A stretch of DNA of 64,000 nucleotides from Zopfochytrium polystomum (GCA_025765615.1 JAIVFJ010000308.1:1-64000), one strand, 5' to 3'. Counted from the stretch's first letter, positions 36,701-45,799 are shown. The notes: generated by a model not told the origin, from the letters alone. Numbers and translations: made by a program.

Positions 36701-37433
36701 TACCATTTTATGGCCGCAAATCACGCAGAAATGTCTTCCAGATTGGGCTTTGCAGGACGGATGCAGGGGACTTCATTCGCGAAGTTTTTATGTTTCAATG
36801 GAGTCTGATGAACAGCTAACAAATGTCCTATTTCCGGGTTCGCTTGGATCCATGCGGCAGTGCTACCCAGTCTATCAAATCTACTTTGAAGCGACGCCCT
36901 CGCTATACGATATTACAAGCCAGCCAAATTGGATTGAGTTGATCAAGGTTTGGCGATGGGAAGGTGGAAAGATAAAAGAAGTTGGAACAACAGCCGCTGT
37001 TCAAACATTTATCTCGAAACTTGGCACAATTGCAAGGCAAATACAACAAGTTCAAATTCAGCGAACGATATCCCCTCAGCGAGCAGCAGCTATTTTGGAC
37101 CAATCTGGGCCAAACTGCAGCAAAATATTTGACGCTTTACAGTTTGCTAAGGAATTTTCAAACGTTCGAGCACAAGCACAGGATACCCCTGATGCGAAAC
37201 GAAAACTCCGAGAACGAAAGTCTGCAGAGAAGCCTGGAAGTTTGCTGGAGACAGAGCTGTCTTCAAAGCGAAAGTCGAAGGCAAAGGCAGATGACCGCTT
37301 GCAGAAAAAAGCTCGACCGAATGGGAAGCAAAGGGAGTTTTCAGAGGACTTCATGAACGTAATTGTCGATATACACAAGCACACAACCAGTGCAGATTTG
37401 TCGGGCCCACTCCCAAGCACTGAAGGGACTTAA
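33729..37433 (+). CDS. Crypton-family tyrosine recombinase (Ndc10-like catalytic domain, coiled coil, GCR1_C-like domain)
   Basis: Start at ATG 33,729 (MSSVNEDIGS). Exon 1 (33,729-34,316) is acidic and then helical. Introns: 34,317-34,360, about 34,544-34,608, and 35,086-35,135. The catalytic core reads FTHGTATRANE (first Arg codon at 34,957), QEWKTKRQDQ (Lys region), LPHKDSLRCALGSLGIHLIDRF, VVLHAGRK (HxxR, His codon at 35,451), GWAQNT (Trp) and KYYGQIP (nucleophile Tyr region, 35,559-35,564). It is followed by AGFDLSEPYLVPRIYAVPP. That is the order known from Crypton and Ndc10 domain II proteins. A Cys/His stretch (HYCRKCLPFIH), a coiled coil (QKQNEDIAVLQKSFVDFFQ) and a Pro/Thr linker follow. 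The last exon, from about 36,479, holds a GCR1_C-like part (VYQIYFEATPSLYDI ... WIELIKVWRW) and a basic tail. Between 35,774 and 36,300 two junctions do not keep the frame with canonical sites, so that part is either misread by me or decayed. Confidence 0.8.
34317..34360 (+). other. Intron 1 of the recombinase gene
   Basis: Donor AGG|GTAAGC, branch-like TGACTAAT, acceptor AAGCTCAG|. Phase 0, 44 bp. The next exon reads LFLENNQSEQENWILMDLV. Confidence 0.75.
35086..35135 (+). other. Intron in the catalytic domain of the recombinase gene
   Basis: Donor CAG|GTACCA, branch-like CAAACTGAT, acceptor GCTGAAG|. Phase 0, 50 bp. It joins EWKTKRQDQ to ILHSRFIAALPHKD, the expected contiguous order in Crypton proteins. 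Confidence 0.7.
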
Positions 37434-37510
37434 AATTATGCAGTCGCTGTTGAATAAAGAAATGAGTTGTGATGGAATAGAGAAAAAAAATTGTCTGAAT
37501 TGTTTTGAAG

Positions 37511-38754
37511 ATGAAACCAACGATAGCGAGAGCCCCAAAGCAACAAGAGTGGCAGCGTAAGCCTTCGAGAGTCCCAAATCAACAACGGCGGCAGCTTAAG
37601 CCTACGAAGTTCTCAGACTTCTGTAAGTGTGCGTGGTTTCATAATGCGACAAATACTAAACAAATGCTTCAGATGTTTCACTCGATCAGACTCACGCAAT
37701 TCTCAAGAGCATTTCTTCAAAAATTGGAGCAACCCCAACCTCTGGCACCACGAAAGCGGCGTACTTCGAAGGTATTAAGGCTGCTTTGAAGGGTAGCGCA
37801 GATTTTCAGCCCCAACTGGCGAAAGCAACAATCATTGTTGGTATCGACATCGGGACAAAGAACCTTGGGTATTCTGTTTTAAAATCCAATCCGTCAACAC
37901 CAAAGGAGGGCCCGTTGACGACATTGGTTGATAAGCTAGGCTCTTTTGAATTGGTGCATTACGGAGTGATGGCTGTCTACGATCTTCGAAATACCACTGA
38001 CCGGCTGCAGCAGATCTCGAAAATTCGAGAAGTGTTGGCTCAAATTGAACTGCAAGTGCCAAACGCGTGCCGAGGGCTTCCGCGCGCATATATACTTGAA
38101 CGGCAGCAGTGGAGACATGATCGAGCGACGCAGTATATTTTTGTTAAACTGATCGAAATGGAAGTTTCAATTCTGTCCATTTTGAAGGAAAGGTACTCGA
38201 AAATGGCGAAGCAGATTTCTGTTGGGAGTATAGGCTCTCTCAAAGTTTCGAACGACTGGAAATGCTGGCTTTCATCAGTGGCTGGATTTAGTGAACTGGA
38301 TGATCCCAAAGAAGTGAAAGAAGAAGTCGTCAAGGACGAAGAGAACGAGGACAATGAGAAACCCCATGCTACTCGAAAGTCAGGGACACAGAAGCAGAGG
38401 ACCGCTCAAAGGCGATTAAAGAAAAATGCGGAGGCAGTTGTAGAAGAGATTGAACCTGAGATTGACAGTGCTTGTGCGAATCCCATGCTTCAGACACAGA
38501 AACAGCCAACTTCTCGACAGAGGTCCAACAAAAACGCAGATACAGCTTCTTCTAGCAAAAGTTTGCAATTGGACAATGCTCGACGAGCGGCCAAAAAAAA
38601 AGTAACCAAGAAGGTGCTGCCAATCCTCGTTCAAGAGAGGGTACTTCAGGGACTGGACCTTTCAGTCGGATTGAAGCACGATTGGTGTGATTCAGTCCTA
38701 CTATCAATTGCGTGGTGCCAACAGGAAAAGGAACGAGCAAGGCTCTATTTTTGA
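37511..38754 (+). CDS. Holliday-junction resolvase of the Cce1/Ydc2 type (SAP + RuvC-fold)
   Basis: Two exons, 37,511-37,622 and 37,673-38,754. The intron has donor TTCT|GTAAGT, branch ATACTAAAC and acceptor GCTTCAG, phase 1, giving 397 residues. The N-terminus (MKPTIARAPKQQEW, Arg/Gln-rich) could be a mitochondrial presequence. Next is a SAP-like helix pair (QTHAILKSISSKIG, TKAAYFEGIKAALKG). The nuclease core has GIDIGTKNLGYSVL (first acidic residue), YILERQQWRHDRATQY (second, with the conserved QxxR), a Lys/Glu-rich insert of about 110 residues, and GLKHDWCDSVLLSIAW (last two acidic residues). All four catalytic positions are present. The family cuts four-way junctions, normally in fungal mitochondria to separate mtDNA. 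It starts about 80 bp after the recombinase stop on the same strand, inside the element. Whether it serves the element or is the host's displaced gene is open. Confidence 0.82.
37623..37672 (+). other. Intron of the resolvase gene
   Basis: GTAAGTGTG ... ACTAAAC ... TTCAG, 50 bp. Removing it fuses the basic N-terminus to the SAP-like helices in frame. Confidence 0.85.
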
Positions 38755-38759
38755 TAAGA

Positions 38760-39440
38760 GTGTGGGACGTCAACCAAGAAGGATATCCTTTGTCAAATTA
38801 GGTGAAGTCAAACAAAACAGCAAGGAAATAGAATTGAAACAATTGTGCGTGCGAAGAAGAAGCCATTACAGGCGGTGTCACGCTAAAGAAGAGCATGACA
38901 GCGCGTACAATGGTAATCTTCCTGCAACATTAAGGCTGTGATAACCCGGAGCGATGGAGTTAAAAATGAGAAGAAAGCAAAGACAGCAATTCTGCAGCTT
39001 GATTTCCTCGAAGCGTTGCACCCCATCATGCCGCAGCATTCACATTGCAATTCCGCTCCAAAAGCCGCTGAGGGCGACGGAGAGTCACACGGAGAATGGC
39101 ATCGATGGTGCTGGTGATATGGTGCGATGCTTTGAGTCTTGCTGCAAACCCCTTCCGACGCAGTGAAGCATCGATTGCATGCCCTGGCAATGACAGTGGC
39201 AAACCAATCTTTGGGCAATTGGGAACCAACACGAGGGTAGGTGGTGCGGCTCAAAGGACGGCTGCGGCAGGGACAATGCGCGGCACCCACTTGGGCGAGG
39301 GTGAGGTGTGTCGAGCGCACAATGTGACAGGAGGAAACTTGATTTAAGCAGAATGTGCGTGATGGTTGCAATCGATGGAGGTAGTGGTGGAGGTTGTCCT
39401 TGTTGACGGATCTGATTAGGGGTCGACGGCGAAGAGGAAG
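38760..39440. other. Element DNA after the resolvase, no clear gene
   Basis: Several short frames occur on both strands (for example VITRSDGVKNEKKAKTAILQLDFLEALHP on the plus strand near 38,940) without recognisable motifs. They could be exons of an unrecognised cargo gene. Confidence 0.4.
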
Positions 39441-39443
39441 AAG

Positions 39444-39839
39444 TTAATTGTGCTGAAACAGATTCAGGATGGTATTCGCCATTGCACAGCCTGCCTCAAC
39501 ACCTGCCAGAGCTTGAGTTGATCGCTGAGAGAAGGATGGTGTCGCGCTCATCTTCGTTTCAGTTGTTGCAAAGAAGGTGCTGGTCTCGCGCGAAGGGTGA
39601 GCGTGGAAGACAGTGCGGACAGACCAGACGCAGGAGAGGAAGATGATCGGACCGTTTCGGCGTGTGACGAGCGAGAGCGCCGCCATCGCTGCGGTGCTGG
39701 TGTATGCGCGAGGACGCGTCGTTGTGCCAGACGAGGGCGAGGCAAAACGGCGAGCCAGCGGCACGAGTGGGCTGAGACCGCGGGACGAGAAAGCGGTGGT
39801 GGAAGGTTGAGCGAGAACCATGCTCTGGTGGTTTGACAT
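39444..39839 (-). CDS. Small ORF with mitochondrial-presequence-like N-terminus (uncertain)
   Basis: A 131-residue frame from the ATG at 39,839 (MSNHQSMVLAQPSTT). The first 60 residues are rich in Ser, Thr, Arg and Ala with almost no acidic residues (ARRFASPSSG, RPRAYTSTAAM), as in mitochondrial targeting signals. A hydrophobic stretch (GPIIFLSCVWSV) follows. No domain is recognised. It is near the right end of the element, convergent with the resolvase. It may be chance. Confidence 0.3.
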   Translation of the reverse strand: MSNHQSMVLAQPSTTAFSSRGLSPLVPLARRFASPSSGTTTRPRAYTSTAAMAALSLVTRRNGPIIFLSCVWSVRTVFHAHPSRETSTFFATTETKMSATPSFSQRSTQALAGVEAGCAMANTILNLFQHN

Positions 39840-39894
39840 GACAGGGGTGGAGGCCCAATTAGTGGAATTAGTGGAATCTGTTTTCTGGCATTTT

Positions 39895-39922
39895 CTCGTC
39901 AATTGATTTTCCCTTTTCCCGC
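39895..39922 (-). promoter_or_regulatory. Right subterminal motif cluster of the element
   Basis: On the minus strand GCGGGAAAAGGG (39,922-39,911) is followed by ATTGACGAG (39,903-39,895). This matches the left-end words with one change, in inverted orientation, 40-70 bp from the right border. Confidence 0.5.
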
Positions 39923-39962
39923 ACCCCCCCACAGCCCGGTGCCACTAATTGAATGTGGAAAA

Positions 39963-39967
39963 GAACC
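39963..39967. repeat. Right 5-bp junction repeat (GAACC)
   Basis: Second copy of the junction word. Bases outside it on the right are tRNA (CACGATC), and bases inside on the left are element (GTGGAAAA). Confidence 0.8.
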
Positions 39968-40018
39968 CACGATCTCTTCCTTAGGAGGGAAACGCAATAC
40001 CACTTTGCTACACGGGCC
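39963..40018 (-). pseudogene. 5' part of the tRNA-Arg(CCT) gene split by the mobile element
   Basis: On the minus strand this reads from the acceptor 5' strand GGCCCGT through the D-arm, anticodon loop CTCCTAA (CCT), variable loop AGATC and T-stem GTGGG to TTC. Then element sequence starts (TTTTCCAC). A Pol III stop-like TTTT follows at once and the B-box is broken, so no full tRNA can be made from it. Confidence 0.9.
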
Positions 40019-41400
40019 CAGTCGAAATTTTTGCTAATGCCTATATATATTCTTCTGTTAAAACTTAAGCTTAGGATTATTCAAAAAGAGAACCTCCCAG
40101 TTAAGATTACATTCTTTATCTCAACAAATTTTTTGTAAAAGTCAAATCAATCTTGCTCTTGCACACACTTCCGCATCCATTGTCCCACTTTCACTACCTT
40201 CTGCACTGGTGAGTCACATCTTTGGGACTGTCCATTTCCCCAACCATGTAGTTCAGAAAACCGCCAAACTACGCTTCGAGAATGTTTACAATTGTTTGAG
40301 TTGAGCTGGCCGTCGTTGAGCAAAATGCATCCTGATTCAAAGGTTGCCTGATCCGTCCAAATAACTTTTGCCCACTCTTCAACAGCCCAGTCTTTACACT
40401 GTAGTCAAAAATATTCTCTTTTTCTTTATGAAGTGTGGCTGTGGATTCCAAGCAGGGGCAAGTGCCTCCAAAATTTCAAACGGTTCCGATTGAAACTGAA
40501 CAAGAGCAAGCCATATTTCTGGTGTTTGCGAACGTGCAAAGGGTTATAGCTCATTGATTCAAAGCACTTATGATCAGACAGAGCCCGCGTCTAGCTCACA
40601 AATTTCATTCGCAACAGTCCAAACTTTGAGCAATGTCTCTGAAGTTGCTTTAAAAACCAAATATGAAAATCGGAAATGGGCTAATAGTTTTGAACTTCTC
40701 GTTTTAAGCAAGTGGACCGAGCTTCTCGCAGAAGTCAACATATTGAAACAGAAGTTGATCGCCACCGCGTCTCCATTCTAACTACACATTTCGTCCTCGT
40801 TGCACTGACGATGTGGCAAGGGCGAGACATTCTCTTCGGCACTGAATATGAGCCCTGGCCAGCCCACTTTAGCGTGGTGGCTTCCCTGGGGGACCGTGTT
40901 GAGCAGCTGTTGAAGTTCTGGAGCGACCTCGACTCCCGTTCTTCCTTGTCGATCCAGATTATCTATATTTTCCAAGTTTTTTGCTTCATTCTTATCTCAG
41001 GAGTGTTTCTTTTGCAGCTCGCTTCAAACGGACACGTTTCGGATGCTGGGCGGCGCCAGGCATTTGCCCCGAGCAGCCCTTCGCTGTTCTTGGCTGAGGC
41101 CCACTGTCGCCACCGCCCCTTCATTTTGGTCTACCCCTTGTTCTTCTCTCTCTCTTGTCTGACGACAAGAGCCACTGCTGCACCCGCTCTGCTTCTCGTT
41201 CCTTCTTCTAGTACCGGCCGAAGGCCAGAATGCAGGGGAGACGCTCATGTGCGTGACAAATACTCATAGCTCCCACCACAAAGTAGTTACATTGGAATTG
41301 CAGGAGTCACTCTAAGTCTGGCTACTCTAGATCAAATCTCTAAGGTTCATCGGCGCCTCGAGAATCTGGTTGGAATTAGCGACACCACAAAAAAATAGAA
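40019..41400. other. Right flank of the split tRNA
   Basis: A frame at 40,554-40,781 encodes a short helical segment (FELLVLSKWTELLAEVNILKQKLIATA) without known family. A pyrimidine-rich part lies at 40,960-41,170. Poly-A is at 41,402-41,422. No gene is supported. Confidence 0.45.
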
Positions 41401-41424
41401 CAAAAAAAAAAAAAAAAAAAAAGG

Positions 41425-42727
41425 TTAGCCTCGCGCAGACAGTGGATTACTCCGTACCTCGGTACCATACATCGTCTCCACTTCCCTCAAAGTCCGCATA
41501 TCCTCCTCACCCGCCACAAAACTGACCGCCGCGACCCTCCTCCCAAACTCGGCGCGCCTCCCGACCCGCCGGAGGTACGTCTTGGGGTCGTGCGGAAAGT
41601 CGTACTGCACGAAGAAATCCACGAATCCGAAGTCGAAGTCGACGAACAGAGGCCCGCCGACGTTCTCGCAGACGACGGGGAAGCGCAGGACGCCGGAGCG
41701 GCAGTCGCGCAGGGCGCTGGCGCGGGCGAGCGGGGAGAGGTCGTCGAGGATGATTGCGGCGGAGGGGAAGCCCTTTTGCTGGAGGTGAGCGGCGACGTGC
41801 GACGCGGTGGCCGGGTCGTTGCAGTAGGTGATCGCTGAGGCCGCGTGGACTAGGTCGAAAACTTCCAGGAGCGTGTCGAGCTTCCATTCCGGCCGTACGA
41901 CGTCGACGTAGAACTGCTTGTTTCTCGCAAGGGTGAGTTCGTGGTCGGATTGGACGTGGATGGAATTGTGCGCGGTGCGTGTGGCGAGGAGTTGGAGGTC
42001 GGCGGGGAGGGAAGATGAGGTGAGGAGCACGGTGGTGTGCCGCGGGAGGCGGAGGAAGATTTCGTGGACGGGATCCGCGAGCCCGCGCAGGGCGGTCCGG
42101 TCTGCGTCGTCGAGGGCGAGCGTTGCGATCGCGGACGTGGGGAGGCGGCCGCTTTTGATGAGGGTGAGGACCGGGGCCGGAGTGCCGACGACGAGGTGTG
42201 GGCCGGCGGCGGCGACCGGGACGTCGTGGCGAAGGTCGCCGAGGCAGGCGTGGCAGGAGACGCGGGTTCTCTTGCCAATGCTGGCTACGATGCTTTTGAA
42301 GGCCAGGGCGTGCTCGGGAGTTGGGACGAGTACGATTGCCTGCGGTTGTTTCAGAGCGGGGCGGATCTTTTGGAGCGCGGCGATCGCGAGCATGGTGGTT
42401 TTGCCCTCGCTGGACTGGGCCATGATGATCAAGTTGCGGCGTTGGCTGGTAGCGGCGGGAATCGCTCGCCGCTGGAGCAAGGTTGGATGTTTGAAGCTGG
42501 GCAACGGAGAATAGTGCGGTTAGTAAGCCGTCGGGACTGGTGCCTGAGCAAAGGAGAGCGGTCGCCCGCCCACCCACTCAGAGTCAATCAGTCCTCGTAG
42601 CAAGCTCTCGTGGAACTCCATTGCGTCAAACGCGTCGTCAGCCTGAACAGTCGAAAGATCGGAGACAGGGGGAGCTGTTAGTGGGGCAGATCGTCAGACA
42701 ACGTCTTACCAGCCGCGGGTGCGCCAT
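41425..42727 (-). CDS. DEAD-box RNA helicase-like protein with degenerate motifs (eIF4A-like)
   Basis: Three exons on the minus strand: 42,727-42,710, 42,642-42,578 and 42,496-41,425, giving about 384 residues. The Q-motif region is good (FHESLLRGLIDS, then FKHPTLLQRRAIPA). Motif I is AQSSEGKTT (usual AxxGxGKT). Ia is LVPTPEHALAF. Motif Ib is VVGTPAPVL. Motif II is LDDADR instead of DEAD. Motif III is TSSS instead of SAT. Domain 2 shows AITYCNDPATASHVAAHLQQKG, VCENVGGPLFVDFDFGFVDFFVQYDFP and, for motif VI, YLRRVGRRAEFGRR in place of HRxGRxGR. The fold is conserved in order and length, but several ATPase residues differ. It is either a non-canonical helicase-fold protein or a weakly constrained paralogue. 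No frame break is seen across exon 3, which argues against a dead gene. Confidence 0.75.
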
Positions 42728-43639
42728 CGCCGTCCGGCCAAGTCGGGTTGTCTCTTGTCGGGCTTGCTTTCGTTTGCGTGTGAGAGAAACTGCGCCACTA
42801 AGCGCTTGCGCTGAAGCACGACGCTCCTGCCGTGGGCGCGTGCGCGGTAGGCGACGCTATCCTTCTGATACTACGAAAATTGTTCCAGGCTGATACGATC
42901 CTCGAAAGGAGAAGCTTTCTTTTGTCCTTTTCCGCCATTAATTGCAATCATGTTAGGAAGCTCACACGAATCTTGGGGCATTTGAGAACGTTAAACAGTG
43001 GGTAAGGCAACAGTCCATGACCTTTGAGAATATCAGAGAAGCAACCAGAGAAGCAATCAACGCGTGCTGCAACAAGGCAGAGTTGTCCCTTGCCGTAAGT
43101 GCGGCCCGTTATTAACCCCGGAGGCATTTTAGCCAGGAGCAATAATCTTGGAGAGCAAAGATTCACGCCAAGCGGTTGTCAGCGTCGCTGCAAGGAGATG
43201 ATTTTGAAAATCAAAGCGTCGAGAGCGAGCAAGACAGCCCGTGTGCTTGGGCAGGCGGCCGAGTGCGGGAAAAAGGAGCCCCGCGGCAACACAGTGTCGA
43301 CGATCCCAGCCAGGCCGGTGAAGTGAGTAACGGTGATCTAGTGCGCTTTGGATTTGGTGGTCTTGCGATTGGTGGTGTGAGCTGACCACTCACTCAATCG
43401 CCGCGATGCCGTCAGCACGCCCATGCACCCAACGCAGGCAAAGAGATTTCCCTTTTCAGGCCCAAACGTAGTTTTTGAGCCACCAGACCCCGTCCCCCCG
43501 GCCGGTGCTACCCGCACACCCTCGCTGCCGCAGGACCGAAGGGCAAGCCAGTACGAGCCGCGAACGCTTCTGGCGCGAACCGCATCTTGAGGATTGAGAA
43601 AGAGCTCCCGCACGATTTCTTTGGAGGATCTCGACCAGC
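42728..43639. other. Divergent promoter region
   Basis: Lies between the minus-strand helicase-like gene and the plus-strand membrane protein gene. No coding sequence recognised. Confidence 0.5.
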
Positions 43640-44952
43640 ATGGAGCAGCCATCCGCGGCGTACCTGCTCTCGCGCATGACCGGCCTCCTCGTCTTTGCTC
43701 CCGCCATCAACGCCGACATCTGCATGCTCAACCTCGTCGCCTGCATCCTGGACGAGACCAAGCGCCGCCGGGCACTCGCCGCGTCGGAAACAGCCGCAAC
43801 TGCATCGAAAGACCGCCGGAGGAGGCCGCTGATCTCCGTGGCGCAGAAGGCCATCGTCGTCGGCACGTGCGTCAGCATCTTTGCCGATCTGCTCATCCTG
43901 TACACTTGCGTGCACTCCACCTTGGATAACGCGTAAGCGATACCCGACCTGTGCCATTGTTTCATTCTCAAGGGACGCTGCCTTACTTTTTTTCCCCCCG
44001 CAGATGGTCAGGTTTTCCAAAGTGGATGCTACTGTTCAACGTTGTCAAGCGGCTGCACAGCATCATCGCCGTCCACATCTCCTTCCTCCGCATGCAAGTC
44101 GTCACCGGCCGATTCCGCCCAAAGCGCTCTTCTATCAGCCGTAACCGGAGCGGATCGAGACAGAGAACCACGCTCCAGCGAATCACAGGCAACATGCCCG
44201 CCCTCCTCTCGACCCTTGGGTACACAGTCGTCTCCTTTCTCGCCGTGGGCTTCCAGGCGTTCGCGTCCTTTGACAACCGCTGGGACGGCAAAGCTATCCG
44301 CCAGAGCGGGTCTTTTGCCTTGTACAGAATCGTCACCTTCATCGGAACCTCCTACTTGACACTGAAACCGCGCTCATCTCGCTCAGCACGAAGCTCTACG
44401 AGGCCGGTCGACCCAGCAACAGCGCACCCCCCACTTCTCCCCGCACCAGCTCCTCCCGCGACATCGCCGTAATCCTCACCCCCGTCGTCTTTAACGAAAA
44501 CCGAACCTCAACGGCTGCAGATCCACCAACAATCACCACCACCCCGTATGCAACACCCTTCTCCATCGACCCCCTCCAGCGTGAAAAAATACTACAACCA
44601 CTGGATCAACCTCTGCTACGAGGTCCTCCTCTTCTTCGCCTACGTCGTCCTCAGCGTCGCCTACTTCTTCGACTCGGACTTTATCGCCGGCGTCTTTGTC
44701 GAGCAGGCGCTCATGTCGATTGTCGCACTGAACGGATACGTCCTGCTCCACGCCGCGCTCAAGGACGCTGACACCGCGGCGCCGTTCGTCGCGGCGGCGG
44801 CGGCGGGCGTTGCCGACGGGGTCCGCGGAACCGCCGGGAGAGTGCAAGCGAAACCGTGGAGTGAGGACGAGCCGCATGTCGACGACGGGGCGCTCTTTGG
44901 ATCCGCGTCGTCTTCGCGCCCGTTCAACAGCGGATACGGAGAGACCGACTGA
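43640..44952 (+). CDS. Polytopic (about seven-helix) membrane protein, unknown
   Basis: Exon 1 runs 43,640-43,932 (MEQPSAAYLLSRMTGLL). The intron starts GTAAGC and ends CCCCCCGCAG. Exon 2 starts at 44,004 in phase 2. Hydrophobic helices: near the N-terminus (LLVFAPAINADICMLNLVACIL), AIVVGTCVSIFADLLILYTCV, MLLFNVVKRLHSIIAVHISFL, ALLSTLGYTVVSFLAVGFQAF, and ALYRIVTFIGTSYL. After a Ser/Pro-rich linker come LCYEVLLFFAYVVLSVAYFF and VEQALMSIVALNGYVLLHAAL. The tail is acidic and Ser-rich. Between about 44,340 and 44,545 the frame must change (TLETALISLSTKLYEAGRPS is open in another frame and a TAA closes the first), so at least one more intron or a frameshift lies there. Seven helices recall a receptor, but no family signature is seen. 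Confidence 0.6.
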
Positions 44953-45367
44953 CCCGTGCCAGCGTTTTTATGAACCCTTCAAAAATTTCTTTTGCATCAT
45001 GTCTCCTTGAAGTGTCAGTTTCAAGGTGCTGCGCACCAAAGAGTCTTTCACGGCTCCATCGCCCTTCCTTTTTCATCATTCTTTTTTCTTGTCCGCATAT
45101 CTGTTTCGCGATGATATGGGCTTGCGGTTTGTTGTGCTTGACGCATATTACTCTCCCCGCCGTCCGCAAACTTTTTTGTTTTCTTTGCTTTTAGCAGTTC
45201 TTTCCCCACTACTTACTACTTACTCGCTTTCCCGCGTCACTTTGCGAAATGCACTGACGGCCGAGAAGTTGCCATTGCGCTTGTGCACAGCATCCTTCAT
45301 CCCTTACATGACGGTTTAAATGGTCATTTACATATTAAAATATCCATTTTAGCAGCCCCCACCTCCA

Positions 45368-45598
45368 GTGGCATCATTTGTCGATTTATCTCGTCGCGCC
45401 AAATATCGCTTGTGTCGGACAAATGTCTGGGGGAAGCCTGGACTTCGTGCTGGAATTCGCTCATCTGCATTTTCGCCCCCCTCACTCGTTATGGCTAATG
45501 CAACAGACAAGCACTGGGAAGCAGGCCTAGATGTGCTACGCTATGTCAAGGGCACTGCTGATGTGCCACGTGTGCTAATTAGCCTGCACTCGCGATGA
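45368..45598 (+). pseudogene. Ty1/Copia polyprotein remnant
   Basis: The frame includes ATDKHWEAGLDVLRYVKGTAD. This matches the conserved HW-x-A-x(2)-VLRYLKGT stretch just before RNase H in Ty1/Copia Pol. Preceding residues (VDLSRRAKYRLCRTNVWGKPG) are diverged. Only about 230 bp are left and no LTR is evident. Confidence 0.6.
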
Positions 45599-45799
45599 GC
45601 TGCCCTGCGGACTACCTTTGACAGCTCGCCCCCGAGATTACTCACTGAATGCTCGTGCTGGTCGCAGGCCGCCGCTCTCGCTCGTGCTGCGTCTCAAAGC
45701 TTCCGGCGCAGAGGTGCATAGCCAAAGCACTACCCGTTTTCACCCAGGCGAAGCAAGTAACACGCACTTGGATCGTTGGGAAGGTTGACTGTGCCATAG

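Larger units (their letters stand above)
31192..39962. mobile_element. 8.77-kb Crypton-type element carrying a Holliday-junction resolvase, inserted in a tRNA-Arg gene
   Basis: Both borders are set by the two parts of one tRNA-Arg(CCT) gene (31,176-31,196 and 39,963-40,018, minus strand). Joining the flanks at the shared word GAACC (31,192-31,196 and 39,963-39,967) restores a full cloverleaf with T-arm GTGGG TTCGATC CCCAC. The load on the plus strand is a zinc-finger frame (31,370), a Crypton-family tyrosine recombinase (33,729-37,433) and a SAP/RuvC-fold resolvase (37,511-38,754). Possible minus-strand coding lies at 33,255-33,530 and 39,444-39,839. There are no long terminal inverted repeats, as is known for Cryptons, which leave short direct repeats. 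Short subterminal motifs (ATTGACGGG, GCGGGAAA) face each other at the ends. The recombinase and resolvase region is AT-richer than the single-copy genes of the window. Confidence 0.85.

Noticed and set aside
37511..38754. Reading the RuvC-fold gene as a Fanzor/TnpB-type nuclease
   Set aside because: There is no split RuvC with zinc finger as in TnpB. The GIDIGTKN, ILERQ and HDWCD spacing and the SAP-like start fit Cce1/Ydc2 resolvases.
31192..39962. Reading the element as a Starship
   Set aside because: Size (8.8 kb) and the recombinase motifs (Ndc10/GCR1_C type) fit Crypton better than the DUF3435 captain; none of the usual cargo is seen.
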